The position numbers were made by a program, and so were the translations under genes. This document shows positions 15,780-23,156 of a stretch of 64,000 nt of DNA, piece after piece (position 1 is the stretch's first letter; every line of letters starts with the position of its first letter). The notes under the pieces were generated by a model. It did no database searches. It saw only the letters and a program-made list of their open reading frames with translations, and was not told where the DNA came from. Location of the stretch: positions 1 to 64,000 of the IMG/VR virus record IMGVR_UViG_3300036760_000069; one strand, written 5' to 3'. This DNA comes from a virus.

Positions 15780-16067
15780 TTACTCGGTGTTCGACATGAA
15801 GCCCTGTGTCGAGGATAGGCGTCCACGGTCACTGGTACCAGGGCGGATCTGTGTACTGTTGCGTGCCGCCTTGCCCTGCTCCAACTCCTTCTTGCTCAGG
15901 TTCAGCGGGTTCTCGTCAGCGGGGATGATCCGCTCGCCCTTATGCACGGTCGCGGGTCCGGTCTCTGGCACGACATCGACGCCCTGCTCGTAGGATGGCC
16001 GCCGCTGCCGCTTCATCATGGCTTTGAGCGAGGGCATCTTCTTCGGGGGCTTGGAACGATGGGACAT
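15780..16067 (-). CDS. Basic protein with the virion HxGExxIPADENP motif
   Basis: 95 residues from ATG 16067, GGAGG at six bases. The first 25 residues are very basic (SHRSKPPKKMPSLKAMMKRQ). The middle contains VVPETGPATVHKGERIIPAD, a motif recurring in phage tape-measure and internal virion proteins; a close copy (VPRTGPAMLHQGEEVIPADE) lies in the protein at 49398-50597. The two may share a binding site in the virion. A possible promoter (16105-16133) precedes this gene. Confidence 0.6.
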   Translation of the reverse strand: MSHRSKPPKKMPSLKAMMKRQRRPSYEQGVDVVPETGPATVHKGERIIPADENPLNLSKKELEQGKAARNSTQIRPGTSDRGRLSSTQGFMSNTE

Positions 16068-16104
16068 GCTCGACCTCCGCAATCGGTTGGGGGTACTTGC
16101 TTCC

Positions 16105-16133
16105 CCTATACCACAGGTGCGCTCAGAATCCAA
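16105..16133 (-). promoter_or_regulatory. Possible extended -10 promoter
   Basis: Minus-strand TTGGAT (16133-16128), 17-base spacer, TATAGG (16110-16105) preceded by TGG. It lies 38 bases before ATG 16067 in the gap after the 269-residue gene. Its -10 area (TGTGGTATAGG) closely matches that at 12499 (TGTGCTATAGC). Confidence 0.4.
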
Positions 16134-16142
16134 TGCCTTTAT

Positions 16143-16952
16143 TTAGAACCGCCTCGACCGCCAGCCGTACCTCCCACCAAAGCCAGGCACCGGCGGACGG
16201 AACCGTTCGTCCACAACGTAGAAGATTGTGTTGTTCTTGGCGAACACGACCGTCCACTCGTCCCGCGCATTGATCGCGTCCTGCAAGGCCGTGTCGATGT
16301 AGAGGATACCGGCACTATCCACGGTCAGGACGTAGACGTTCCCACCTGGCGCCGTCAGCACGAAGCCGAACATCTGCGGAGCCGTGGCGAGATCAACCTG
16401 TGCGACCGAGAGGATGCCATTGGCGTCCACCGTCACTGTCCAGGCCGTCGTGTTGTCCTCCGAGCGGACTGTGATCGCCCCCAGCGGATTGAGCCCGGCC
16501 CCAGACTGCGGGCCGTCCACCGCGTAGATGCCGGGATCCGCGACCGAGAGGGCCCAGACGTTCGAGGCGGGATCAATCAGCCCGGGCGAGGCGATGGCCT
16601 GCACATTCCAACTACTCCCCATCGTCCGGACGGTCAGCGCGCCAGCGTTGTTCACCTGGACCGCCCACTCGCGCCCGTTGGGGCTGAAGACGAACAAGTC
16701 CTCGTAGCCTCCAAAGGCGGCCGTCGGCATGGCGGTCATCGTCACCAGCGGGAGGACCGACGCATCCAGCCCGAAGCGGTAGGCCTGCGTGCGGTCAGTC
16801 GAAACCAAGGTGAGGCGCGGGTCCACGGTCGGAGCGTCCAACGTCGTGCCAGTGGCCTGCAACACGCCGGCGGCGGTGACTTCAAGGAACCAGTTCTGTC
16901 CCGAGCTGGCCTGCCGGATGATCGGCTGGGGATACTGCGGGTAGCTGCTCAT
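16143..16952 (-). CDS. Beta-repeat structural protein
   Basis: 269 residues. Six or so irregular repeats of about 40 residues each contain a W-x-V/L-x-V core followed by a turn and a G-x-L strand (WFLEVTAAGVLQAT, WAVQVNNAGALTVR, WALSVADPGIYAV, WTVTVDANGILSV, YVLTVDSAGILYI, WTVVFAKNNTIFYV), which suggests a beta-propeller or beta-solenoid. No signal peptide. Start overlaps the upstream stop as ATGA. A virion surface or head-tail component is plausible from location. Confidence 0.65.
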   Translation of the reverse strand: MSSYPQYPQPIIRQASSGQNWFLEVTAAGVLQATGTTLDAPTVDPRLTLVSTDRTQAYRFGLDASVLPLVTMTAMPTAAFGGYEDLFVFSPNGREWAVQVNNAGALTVRTMGSSWNVQAIASPGLIDPASNVWALSVADPGIYAVDGPQSGAGLNPLGAITVRSEDNTTAWTVTVDANGILSVAQVDLATAPQMFGFVLTAPGGNVYVLTVDSAGILYIDTALQDAINARDEWTVVFAKNNTIFYVVDERFRPPVPGFGGRYGWRSRRF

Positions 16953-17209
16953 GGCGCGATGTGATCCTCAAACGGACAAGGGAGTGCCAGATGGCATTTA
17001 GGACATACGGGTGTCCCCACTTCTACCTGTGAGTAGGCCAGTACCATCGTCACCTTCAACCCGCAACTCTGAGCGACTTCTGAGAGTTTGTGGAGATCGA
17101 GCTTCGCCACGCCGTCATTGTTGGATGGCGCGATGGCATGTAGATAATCCATCACAGGTCTCGGAATCCCGCCCGGTGGAATCTCGATCTTGACGTCGAC
17201 GGCGTTCAG
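16949..17209 (-). CDS. Small CxxC protein, probable CTG start
   Basis: The protein-like frame extends upstream of the first ATG/GTG (17152/17155) without a stop, reading VDVKIEIPPGGIPRPVMDYL, and reaches a CTG at 17209 that overlaps the TGA of the JAMM gene as CTGA with AAGGGG seven bases before. I therefore propose the CTG start (86 residues); GTG 17155 is the conservative alternative. The C-terminus has CPKCHLALPC, a probable zinc knuckle. Function unknown. Confidence 0.5.
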   Translation of the reverse strand: MNAVDVKIEIPPGGIPRPVMDYLHAIAPSNNDGVAKLDLHKLSEVAQSCGLKVTMVLAYSQVEVGTPVCPKCHLALPCPFEDHIAP

Positions 17210-17619
17210 ACTCGCACCCCTTCTAGCCGGTATTTACACACCTCGATTGGCCGCTGATCCCGCTCGTCCCAACGGAAGGCCGCCACCTTCAAGTGTGGGT
17301 ACAGCGACACGATCACCATGAGCAACTTCGTCTCCATCATCAGCACCTGATCCGGCGGCGAGGGAATGGCCCGGCTTCGCGGGTGCGAGTGCCAGAGGGC
17401 CAACTCGAACCCGTCATACGCCGCCTTCTCAGCAAGGAAGTCCTTGGGGTCGATCTGGAACCCGTTCGCCGGATCCTCCGCCTCGTTCTCCAGCTCGCGC
17501 ACGGCAAAGAACACCCCGTCGAGGCCGGCCATGATGCCGCAGGCCTCCAACGGGGCACGCTTCTGGGCCGCCTCGATGATGGCGGTCTGTACCTGGGCTT
17601 TGATCTCGACCACGATCAC
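17206..17619 (-). CDS. JAB/MPN (JAMM) metallopeptidase-like protein
   Basis: 137 residues. It shows the complete JAMM zinc site: Glu25 in PLEACGIMAG, then WHSHP with His77 and His79, seven residues, Ser87, and Asp90 (HSHPRSRAIPSPPD). JAMM proteins cleave isopeptide or peptide bonds; phage members are known in lambda-type tail-assembly protein K, while stand-alone ones are of unknown target. Here it sits between TerL and the portal with no other visible prohead protease. Length is that of a single bare domain. Confidence 0.85.
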   Translation of the reverse strand: MIVVEIKAQVQTAIIEAAQKRAPLEACGIMAGLDGVFFAVRELENEAEDPANGFQIDPKDFLAEKAAYDGFELALWHSHPRSRAIPSPPDQVLMMETKLLMVIVSLYPHLKVAAFRWDERDQRPIEVCKYRLEGVRV

Positions 17620-17624
17620 CTCGG

Positions 17625-18059
17625 TTACGGGTACGGCACGCTCCCACGGTCCTGCACAATCGCCAGCTCGTCGTAGCCCACATCCAATGCGGTCGCTACG
17701 TTCTCCAGCACCTTCTGCGCGGCCGCACGGCTTGAGGACGGACGCCCCACCGGCTCGCCCACTGTGTTGCCGTCTGCGTCCTTGCGGTAGACATGGAACG
17801 GGTCTGACAGCATTCGTTGCCCGCTCGGCGTCGGCGGCTCCATGTCCTGAGCCTGCGGCGGCGGCGGGGCATCCGGCAACGCCTGCTCGATCGCTGGTAG
17901 GCCGTCGTCCACGATGAGAAACTCGCTGGTGTCGCTCGGTTTCCGGTTCGCGTCAATCTCGGCCTGCGCGTCGGCCTCCGTGGCAAAGCCCCCAGTGGTC
18001 GTTGGCGCGGGTGGCCCGCTCGGCTGTCCATCTTCCCCTTTGCGATAGATCTGAAACAT
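17625..18059 (-). CDS. Protein with an internal tandem duplication
   Basis: 144 residues, ATG 18059 with AAGGAGGG. The N-terminal half (FQIYRKGEDGQPSG ... EFLIVDDG) and C-terminal half (FHVYRKDADGNTVG ... ELAIVQDRG) are similar, separated by a proline-rich hinge (DAPPPPQAQDMEPPTPSG). Each half looks like a small alpha/beta domain. No known family. It lies in the head module between TerL and the JAMM gene. Confidence 0.6.
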   Translation of the reverse strand: MFQIYRKGEDGQPSGPPAPTTTGGFATEADAQAEIDANRKPSDTSEFLIVDDGLPAIEQALPDAPPPPQAQDMEPPTPSGQRMLSDPFHVYRKDADGNTVGEPVGRPSSSRAAAQKVLENVATALDVGYDELAIVQDRGSVPYP

Positions 18060-18075
18060 GATGCACCCTCCTTGG

Positions 18076-18285
18076 TTATTGAACCCCGTACCCTTTGGCC
18101 CGTGCCCGCCCGCTCCGTGCCGGCATCAGGAACCGGAACCGCCCGGCCTGCACCGCGTCCGTCACCCGTTGCTCCGGGTCGCACCCATGCTCGTTGCCCG
18201 TGTACACGCCCCCGCAGATGCCGCACTGGAACTTGGGCGGCTGGTGCCCCAGCAGGATCTCGGCGGCGGCGGCGAGGAGGTTCAT
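18076..18285 (-). CDS. Small zinc-ribbon protein
   Basis: 69 residues from ATG 18285. CGICGG (from residue 21) and NEHGCD (from residue 31) make a CxxC...HxC-type zinc knuckle. The first 15 residues form a hydrophobic helix (LLAAAAEILLG). The C-terminus is basic (ARSGRARAKGYG). It follows TerL directly and could contact DNA; function unknown. Confidence 0.6.
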   Translation of the reverse strand: MNLLAAAAEILLGHQPPKFQCGICGGVYTGNEHGCDPEQRVTDAVQAGRFRFLMPARSGRARAKGYGVQ

Positions 18286-18319
18286 GCGAGGCCACCTTTT
18301 CTTCCAGCTTCAACCTTGC

Positions 18320-19765
18320 TCACGATACTGAATAACCTTTGCTGCGTTGCTTCTCCCGATCCTTGCTCCGCGGCGTCGGCTTCTCCTGCGGCCGGAACAG
18401 GACGCGCCCCAGAACGTGCGTGATGGAATCGCCGACGTGCGAACTCGGCTGCTTCTTATCCGGCCCGTCCTTCAGCACTTCCCCCATGGCGTTCACCTTG
18501 TAGCTGTACCCGCCGGCAAAGGCTGCGTCGACTCGGTTGAACGGCTCGCCCTCCGTCACATGGGGCGAGACCTGCACCATCGGAATCCCGCCCGGCATCT
18601 GCGTGAAGATGAACTTCAGCGCGTTCTTCCGCGTCTGCCAGTCCGAGACACCAGGATGATACACCGTTTTCAGTAAGTCCTCAATAATTCTCGCCCCCGA
18701 GTAGTCGCTGTTACTCTGCTCGCGTGACTCCAGTGCCGGGTCGCCGCCGTCATACCACTTCTTGCACCGGGCATACCGGGGCTGGGCGAGGAGCGGCTGG
18801 AGCTTGGTGGTAATCATCTGGTGCATCCCGCCGCCAGGGAGCATGACGGAATCGAGAAAGTGCAGACGGCCCGACGGCGTGAACTGCGCCAGCACGCAGG
18901 TCGGATTCAGCCCGCCATCATACATCCGCAGGATCTGTTGCTCCGGCAATGGATCAATCCGGTGCTTGGCGAGGTGAAACTGTTGCTGGTACTCCTCGGT
19001 GATCCGCACCCCGTCATAGACGTCCGAAAACTCACCCTCATCGTACCGGGCGGCGAGATCGGGGCGGTTGCGGAAGGCCTCGACACGGGCGTCCCGGTCG
19101 GTCTGGGAGATGTGCGGGTTCTCGCCTTTGCGGATCCGGTACACCTCGGCGCCGGTCGCGGGCCGCTCGATCGCCCACTTGTACGTCCAGTGCTTGCGCT
19201 CGGCCGGGTTCATGGCGACCTGGAGACGCTTAGGCCCCGTGCCGCCGGCGGCCACCCGGCGCATCCCCATCAGGTAGACCTCCTCGCGCATCCCCTGGTT
19301 GCCGGTGTGAATGATCGGCGCGGGTTCTTCGAGGTGGATGATCTGGTACTCGGCCCCTTGGATGCGGTTCAGTGAATCTGGGGCGTCCATGCCGAACAGG
19401 TCGATGTCCATGCCGTCAGCGTAGAGCTTGTGGTAGTCGTCGTGGAACTCACAGATGTCCCCGAACGGGGACCGCTTGATCGAGTCCACGGTGATGCGCT
19501 TGAGGTTGATGTGCGTGTCCCGGATGAAGGCCCCGCGCATGTCGAACGGGTCGTCCTTCCGCCACTTGCCGGCAGGGTCGTCGTTCTGGTGGACCGGCAG
19601 GTACGGGCGTACCTCTTGGAGAAAGGCAAAGAAGGCGGCGATCGAGGCGAAGGTCTTGCCCTCGCGCTCCGGGCCAATGATCCACGGGTAGCGGGACTTC
19701 GACAGCACGAACTCAGCCTGGGTCAGCGTCAGCTCGAGGAGCAGGTCAACAGGGGTCACGCTCAC
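18320..19765 (-). CDS. terL: Terminase large subunit
   Basis: 481 residues from GTG 19765, which overlaps the upstream stop as GTGA and has AAGGAG 12 bases before. The packaging ATPase shows a P-loop GPEREGKT (31-38; a deviant Walker A) and Walker B IIHLEE (about 142-147). The C-terminal nuclease domain shows a first acidic site in MYDGGLNPTC (Asp283) and a last one in SHVGDSITHVL (near 445). It works with the portal to pump and cut DNA. Length is normal. It lies next to the tRNA pair and a few genes from TerS. Confidence 0.9.
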   Translation of the reverse strand: MSVTPVDLLLELTLTQAEFVLSKSRYPWIIGPEREGKTFASIAAFFAFLQEVRPYLPVHQNDDPAGKWRKDDPFDMRGAFIRDTHINLKRITVDSIKRSPFGDICEFHDDYHKLYADGMDIDLFGMDAPDSLNRIQGAEYQIIHLEEPAPIIHTGNQGMREEVYLMGMRRVAAGGTGPKRLQVAMNPAERKHWTYKWAIERPATGAEVYRIRKGENPHISQTDRDARVEAFRNRPDLAARYDEGEFSDVYDGVRITEEYQQQFHLAKHRIDPLPEQQILRMYDGGLNPTCVLAQFTPSGRLHFLDSVMLPGGGMHQMITTKLQPLLAQPRYARCKKWYDGGDPALESREQSNSDYSGARIIEDLLKTVYHPGVSDWQTRKNALKFIFTQMPGGIPMVQVSPHVTEGEPFNRVDAAFAGGYSYKVNAMGEVLKDGPDKKQPSSHVGDSITHVLGRVLFRPQEKPTPRSKDREKQRSKGYSVS

Positions 19766-19872
19766 AGTTCGAGGGGACTCCTTGGGCGGTTGTAAGCGTC
19801 CATGATCGCCTTGTCCATCATGCGCGTCATGGCCTTGGAGTCCCACGCCTTGGCGAAGACCTCCTCGAACAT
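19762..19872 (-). CDS. Possible small protein before TerL
   Basis: A protein-like frame precedes TerL and ends GTGA-overlapped with it. From ATG 19872 it gives 36 residues (MFEEVFAKAWDSKAMTRMMD...). The frame is open further upstream through PPLTATEIHACAA and into the tRNA-Thr, so a non-ATG start between 19873 and 19934 is possible. Helical; function unknown. Confidence 0.45.
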   Translation of the reverse strand: MFEEVFAKAWDSKAMTRMMDKAIMDAYNRPRSPLEL

Positions 19873-19934
19873 GGCGGCACAGGCATGGATCTCGGTCGCG
19901 GTGAGCGGCGGCAGGATCGGCGACTCGTAGCTGA

Positions 19935-20010
19935 TGGAGCTGGCGGCAGGAGTCGAACCCGCGGCCTGAGCTTTACGAAAGCCCTGCTCTACTGTCTGAG
20001 CTACGCCAGC
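19935..20010 (-). tRNA. tRNA-Thr (anticodon CGT)
   Basis: 76 bases. Acceptor stem GCTGGCG/CGCCAGC with seven pairs, D-arm GCTC/GAGC, anticodon stem GGGCT/AGCTC with loop TTCGTAA (anticodon CGT, codon ACG), T-arm GCGGG/CCTGC around TTCGACT, and an encoded 3' CCA. The clover-leaf is complete, so the tRNA is probably functional and supports translation of ACG codons. Confidence 0.9.
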
Positions 20011-20063
20011 CCCCAGAAAGACGAACCCCAGCAGGCCCTTGAGAATGTTGCGCCGAGACAAGT

Positions 20064-20139
20064 TGGTAGCGGGGGCTGGACTTGAACCAGCGACCTGTTG
20101 CTTATGAGGCAACCGAGCTACCATCTGCTCCACCCCGCT
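20064..20139 (-). tRNA. tRNA-Met (CAT) with initiator-like body
   Basis: 76 bases. Acceptor AGCGGGG/CCCCGCT with discriminator A and encoded CCA; D-arm GAGC/GCTC; anticodon stem GTTGC/GCAAC with loop CTCATAA; T-arm GCTGG/CCAGC around TTCAAGT. The body closely follows bacterial initiator tRNA (GCGGGGTGGAGCAG, GGTAGCTCG), yet it has a paired A1-U72 and lacks the three G-C pairs of initiators. It could be an elongator Met or, if position 34 is lysidine-modified, Ile2. Confidence 0.88.
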
Positions 20140-20150
20140 ACTTCGTTGCA

Positions 20151-20378
20151 TCAGTTTAGCACAAGCCGCCGGCCCACAAAGCCAGACAACCAGGCGCCGC
20201 GGCTCTTGGCGGCGACGTGGAAGATCGGCGGCCCGTGCGGCTTCTTGGCCCGGATGGCATAGGCCCGCTTTATCAGCTTGCTCTGCCGCTTCACCGGCAC
20301 CATGGTCCCATCCTCGCCTTCTTGAATGAAATGCACCTCGCCCTTCCAGGTCGTGTCGTCGTGGTAGCGTTTGCCCAT
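20151..20378 (-). CDS. Small basic protein
   Basis: 75 residues from ATG 20378 (GGGAGGG upstream). Starts MGKRYHDDTTWKGEVHFIQE; the second half is strongly basic (KRQSKLIKRAYAIRAKK, AAKSRGAW). It ends 11 bases before the tRNA-Met gene. The composition suggests DNA or RNA binding. No family recognised. Confidence 0.55.
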   Translation of the reverse strand: MGKRYHDDTTWKGEVHFIQEGEDGTMVPVKRQSKLIKRAYAIRAKKPHGPPIFHVAAKSRGAWLSGFVGRRLVLN

Positions 20379-20677
20379 CAGGCACGCCCTCCCAGCGTGA
20401 TAATGCGCGTGTCCTCGTTCTTGGTGGGCTTCGTGTCGCCAGCAATCACCGTCGCCGCCACGCCGAGCCCAGACCCGATCAGCCCGACCACCCCCGCCGG
20501 CGGCAGGTTGTTCGACCAGCTCAGGTACGGCGTGCCATCGCTCCCCGCCACGATCAGGATGGTCGCCATCGGCTTCACGCCCACAGGCAGGCTGTAGAGG
20601 TGGTTGAACTTCTCGCGCTCGCCCTGCACCATCGGGATCGGCGGCAGGCCGGGCTTGTCACTATCACGCAGGGCCAT
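20378..20677 (-). CDS. Small hypothetical protein with hydrophobic segment
   Basis: 99 residues from ATG 20677 with AAAGGAG. The centre (KPMATILIVAGSDGTPYLSW, then AGVVGLIGSGLGVAATVIAG) has two hydrophobic stretches, the second Gly/Ala-rich and able to insert in a membrane. Stop and next start overlap by one base. Function unknown; a holin-like role cannot be excluded. Confidence 0.55.
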   Translation of the reverse strand: MALRDSDKPGLPPIPMVQGEREKFNHLYSLPVGVKPMATILIVAGSDGTPYLSWSNNLPPAGVVGLIGSGLGVAATVIAGDTKPTKNEDTRIITLGGRA

Positions 20678-20709
20678 TGGGGTCTCCTTTCGTCGTTTGA
20701 TCTTCCAGC

Positions 20710-20961
20710 TCATCGTCGGCTCGGATCGTCCAGCATCGTCACGCGGGCCCCAAGGGCCTCGATCGCGCTCTCCAGCTCACGCACACGGGCCTCCAGCAGA
20801 ATCACCATCGGGATCTCCGGGGTCGAGGTGAACTTGCGAGCCTCGCCGTAGAACCGCAGGGCCGCCTCGTCCATCGGATGCACCACGGCAGCCCGCCAGC
20901 CGAACCAGGCGAAGATGGCGCGGAGGCGGTCAATCAGTGTCTGGGGGATTGGCTCCGCCAT
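20710..20961 (-). CDS. Small hypothetical protein
   Basis: 83 residues, starting one base inside the stop of the TerS gene. It contains an N-terminal helix (TLIDRLRAIFAWFGWRAAVV) and a C-terminal leucine-zipper-like helix (VILLEARVRELESAIEALGARV). Possibly a small dimeric packaging accessory because it lies between TerS and TerL; this is positional inference. Confidence 0.55.
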   Translation of the reverse strand: MAEPIPQTLIDRLRAIFAWFGWRAAVVHPMDEAALRFYGEARKFTSTPEIPMVILLEARVRELESAIEALGARVTMLDDPSRR

Positions 20962-21530
20962 CAGCGTCCCGCCGGCGGCACAGGCCCTGCGGGCTTCTTT
21001 ACGATGAAGGTGAAGGGCTTCGTCCTGGGCCGCGCCGTCTCGCTCTTGAGATCCACGATGGTCTGGGGCTTCTTCGATTTGCCGCCCGTGCCGATGATGA
21101 ACGTGATGTTGATGGGCGGCCGTGGCGGCGCCGGCATCTCCATCTTCGCTGGGCGCGTGCCGTAGGCGTCCATCACCCGATCCACCGCCTTGAGCTGCAC
21201 ATCGAAGTCTGGCTTGGCGATCACCTCCAGCTTCTTGTCCTCACCATGGCCCGTCGTCACGGGGAAGAACTTCTCCGCGTCGAGGCACTCGTCTAACCGC
21301 TGCGCCGCCTTGTCCACGATGCCGGGGTTGCGCCGTTCCAGCGCGTCGGTCATCAGGGACTGGACGATGGGCCGCTGAAAGACCTGGTAGCCCTTCTTCT
21401 GGGCATAACTGGCGGACCAGCCGGCTGCCTTCACCGCCTGTCGCTGAGAGGCCCCCCCCATGACGGCGGCCACGGCCTTGCGCTCCTTTTTGTTGGCGGT
21501 TTTCTGCCGGGGTGCGCGTTTGACCGCCAT
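20961..21530 (-). CDS. terS: Terminase small subunit-like protein
   Basis: 189 residues from ATG 21530; the longer frame upstream is out of composition. The N-terminus is basic (VKRAPRQKTANKKERKAVAA), followed by a helix-turn-helix of the TerS kind (GGASQRQAVKAAGWSASYAQ, near residues 26-45). The middle is helical and acidic, and the tail is Pro/Lys-rich. TerS recognises phage DNA and hands it to TerL. Three small genes and two tRNAs separate it from TerL. The call depends on the helix-turn-helix and the location. Confidence 0.65.
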   Translation of the reverse strand: MAVKRAPRQKTANKKERKAVAAVMGGASQRQAVKAAGWSASYAQKKGYQVFQRPIVQSLMTDALERRNPGIVDKAAQRLDECLDAEKFFPVTTGHGEDKKLEVIAKPDFDVQLKAVDRVMDAYGTRPAKMEMPAPPRPPINITFIIGTGGKSKKPQTIVDLKSETARPRTKPFTFIVKKPAGPVPPAGR

Positions 21531-21532
21531 GC

Positions 21533-21769
21533 CTACCTCCTGCCCACCTTCACGACGCCGCTGATCTTCAACAGCTCCTCCCGCGCACTGAACGGCAGGA
21601 ACTCCCGGACTACATCGCCCCAGACATCGCCACGCACCCACATGCGGCGGCAGAGATAGTCGGCCGCGTCCTGCCGAATGACCAACGCCACGTTCGGGCT
21701 CTGCGCGTCCTTGACGGCCTGCTCGACCACCGCACAGGCGAGGCGTAGCTCGGGCGACTCCACGACCAT
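21533..21769 (-). CDS. Small hypothetical protein
   Basis: 78 residues. Short helical protein (LACAVVEQAVKDAQ; IRQDAADYLCRRMWVRGDVW; FSAREELLKISGVVKVG). The arrangement RQDAADYLC...LLKISGV resembles a common small phage protein placed next to terminase genes that I cannot name. It ends three bases before TerS, so it is likely co-expressed with it. Confidence 0.6.
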   Translation of the reverse strand: MVVESPELRLACAVVEQAVKDAQSPNVALVIRQDAADYLCRRMWVRGDVWGDVVREFLPFSAREELLKISGVVKVGRR

Positions 21770-21772
21770 AGC

Positions 21773-21982
21773 CTACGCCCATCCCTTCTGCTTGGCGATC
21801 CAGAGCGAACAGACGAACTCGCCCGTCTTGTCCTTGCAGTCCACCTCGTTCTCGCCGTCGCAGATCTGGCTCCGCGGGATCCATTGCGGCGTGCCGTCGT
21901 CGACGTCGATCAGGATGGCCTTGCCGCTTTCAGCGGTGCAGGTCGCTTGGACACGATAGAGCGGTTCGTCGTCACGCATCAC
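21773..21982 (-). CDS. Small beta protein
   Basis: 69 residues. The sequence looks like a small SH3- or OB-like barrel (LYRVQATCTAESGKAILIDV, TPQWIPRSQICDGENEV, FVCSLWIAKQKGW), with three cysteines. The WIPRSQI strand resembles small phage proteins linked to DNA metabolism. It overlaps the upstream gene by four bases. Function unknown. Confidence 0.55.
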   Translation of the reverse strand: MMRDDEPLYRVQATCTAESGKAILIDVDDGTPQWIPRSQICDGENEVDCKDKTGEFVCSLWIAKQKGWA

Positions 21983-22572
21983 CCCTCCTTCGGCTCGCGA
22001 GAGAGTCCGTCGTCTATCGACCCAACTGCTGCCATGATTTCAAACTTCGCTTTCTCGTTGCCGTGAAGGTCGTCAAACTGAAGTTTTGACCATCCTTTCG
22101 CCACACGATAGAGCCGTTCGTAGAGCTTGACCCGCGCCTCCAGCGCGGCCTTCTCGCGCTCTAGCTCCTGATGATGGTCAAGGAATACTCCAAGGTTTTC
22201 TAGTAAATCTTTATGCTGTCGGTCGTCGTCGGTATAGTTCTTCTTTGCAAACTCAACCGATATAACTTGCTCAATTCCTGCGCGTTCCTGCATCAGCCGT
22301 TCATTCTCCACGCGGAGGGCGTCGCGCTCGACGGTCGTTCCAGATACAGCAATCTCGCACTCTTTGCCAACAGTAACGTAGCCATCATGGCGGCGCAGGA
22401 TTTCCTCGGTAAGTCCTTTTGCGCGATACGCCTCTAGTTCCGCCAGCACCGCCTCCACGTCGGCGGCTTTGTAGACCTCTATTGTCTCATCAGGAAAAGA
22501 GATGTTTGCATAGGTCGGCCCCTTATCCTGTAGGCTAAATTTATCTCGCACCCACCAGCGCGTCGGCGTCAT
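21979..22572 (-). CDS. Coiled-coil protein
   Basis: 197 residues from ATG 22572 with AAGGGG. N-terminus MTPTRWWVRDKFSLQDKG, then a helical region with charged heptads (ADVEAVLAELEAYRAKG; VERDALRVENERLMQERAG; HHQELEREKAALEARVKLYE). It resembles the long coiled-coil proteins often found in early operons, but no enzyme motif is seen. Confidence 0.6.
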   Translation of the reverse strand: MTPTRWWVRDKFSLQDKGPTYANISFPDETIEVYKAADVEAVLAELEAYRAKGLTEEILRRHDGYVTVGKECEIAVSGTTVERDALRVENERLMQERAGIEQVISVEFAKKNYTDDDRQHKDLLENLGVFLDHHQELEREKAALEARVKLYERLYRVAKGWSKLQFDDLHGNEKAKFEIMAAVGSIDDGLSREPKEG

Positions 22573-22576
22573 GGCG

Positions 22577-22771
22577 TCACCCCTTCCGTCGTACAATCTG
22601 AACGAAATTCTGGATATAATGTAGTGCGCCATCAGGACGCTTGATTACCCAACAATCACCTGTGGCGCATGGTCGTGAAACTACTTCTCCATGAAAACTC
22701 TCACCATAAGTAGTACCGATAAACAATACAACCTCTACGACATCGCCATTTTCAATCATCAGGTCACTCAT
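22577..22771 (-). CDS. Small hypothetical protein
   Basis: 64 residues, overlapping the upstream gene by eight bases. Begins MSDLMIENGDVVEVVLFIGT; a small beta fold is likely (SFHGEVVSRPCATGDCWVIK; DGALHYIQNFVQIV). Its DNA is visibly less GC-rich than its neighbours, hinting at a more recent arrival. Function unknown. Confidence 0.55.
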   Translation of the reverse strand: MSDLMIENGDVVEVVLFIGTTYGESFHGEVVSRPCATGDCWVIKRPDGALHYIQNFVQIVRRKG

Positions 22772-23156
22772 GGCGCGGCTCCTGCATCTGCGCCTTCGCC
22801 TCGGCGACGGCCAGCTTCAGTCGGAGCGTGCTGATGACCTCCGCGTGTCCTTCAGCAAGTTCCTTGATGAGCGGTTTGAATGTCTGTACAGGGCATCCGT
22901 GCATTGCAAACAGGCCGGAGATGATCTCCTCACTCTCGGCTCGGACCAGTGCCAAATCATTCGTCTCCCAATGACACATCAGACACGGAGACCCGGCGGC
23001 GTCTTGCAGGTCCACCCGATACGCCGGATGCCGGACGCAGGTGCGGGCAGTCGGGCGCGGCCACTTCACGATCACAACCCTGACCACGACGGCGAGGAAC
23101 AAGATAATCAGCCCAGCGATGGCCCCGGCGAGAAACTCCCCCTGTTCTGTATTCAT
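22764..23156 (-). CDS. Membrane protein with CxxC
   Basis: 130 residues from ATG 23156 (GGGAGG upstream). Residues 8-31 form one transmembrane helix (FLAGAIAGLIILFLAVVVRVVIV), followed by a short basic stretch and a cysteine-bearing loop (TCVRHP, SPCLMCHWETNDL) and a helical tail (KELAEGHAEVISTLRLKLAV). The CLMC pair could bind metal. Role unknown. Confidence 0.6.
   Translation of the reverse strand: MNTEQGEFLAGAIAGLIILFLAVVVRVVIVKWPRPTARTCVRHPAYRVDLQDAAGSPCLMCHWETNDLALVRAESEEIISGLFAMHGCPVQTFKPLIKELAEGHAEVISTLRLKLAVAEAKAQMQEPRHE

Noticed and set aside
19873-20445. Minus-strand frame running through both tRNA genes (including a RRNILKGLLGFVFLG segment that resembles a Tat signal)
   Set aside because: It is read through tRNA sequence and has no credible start; only its last part before TerL looks protein-like and is listed separately.
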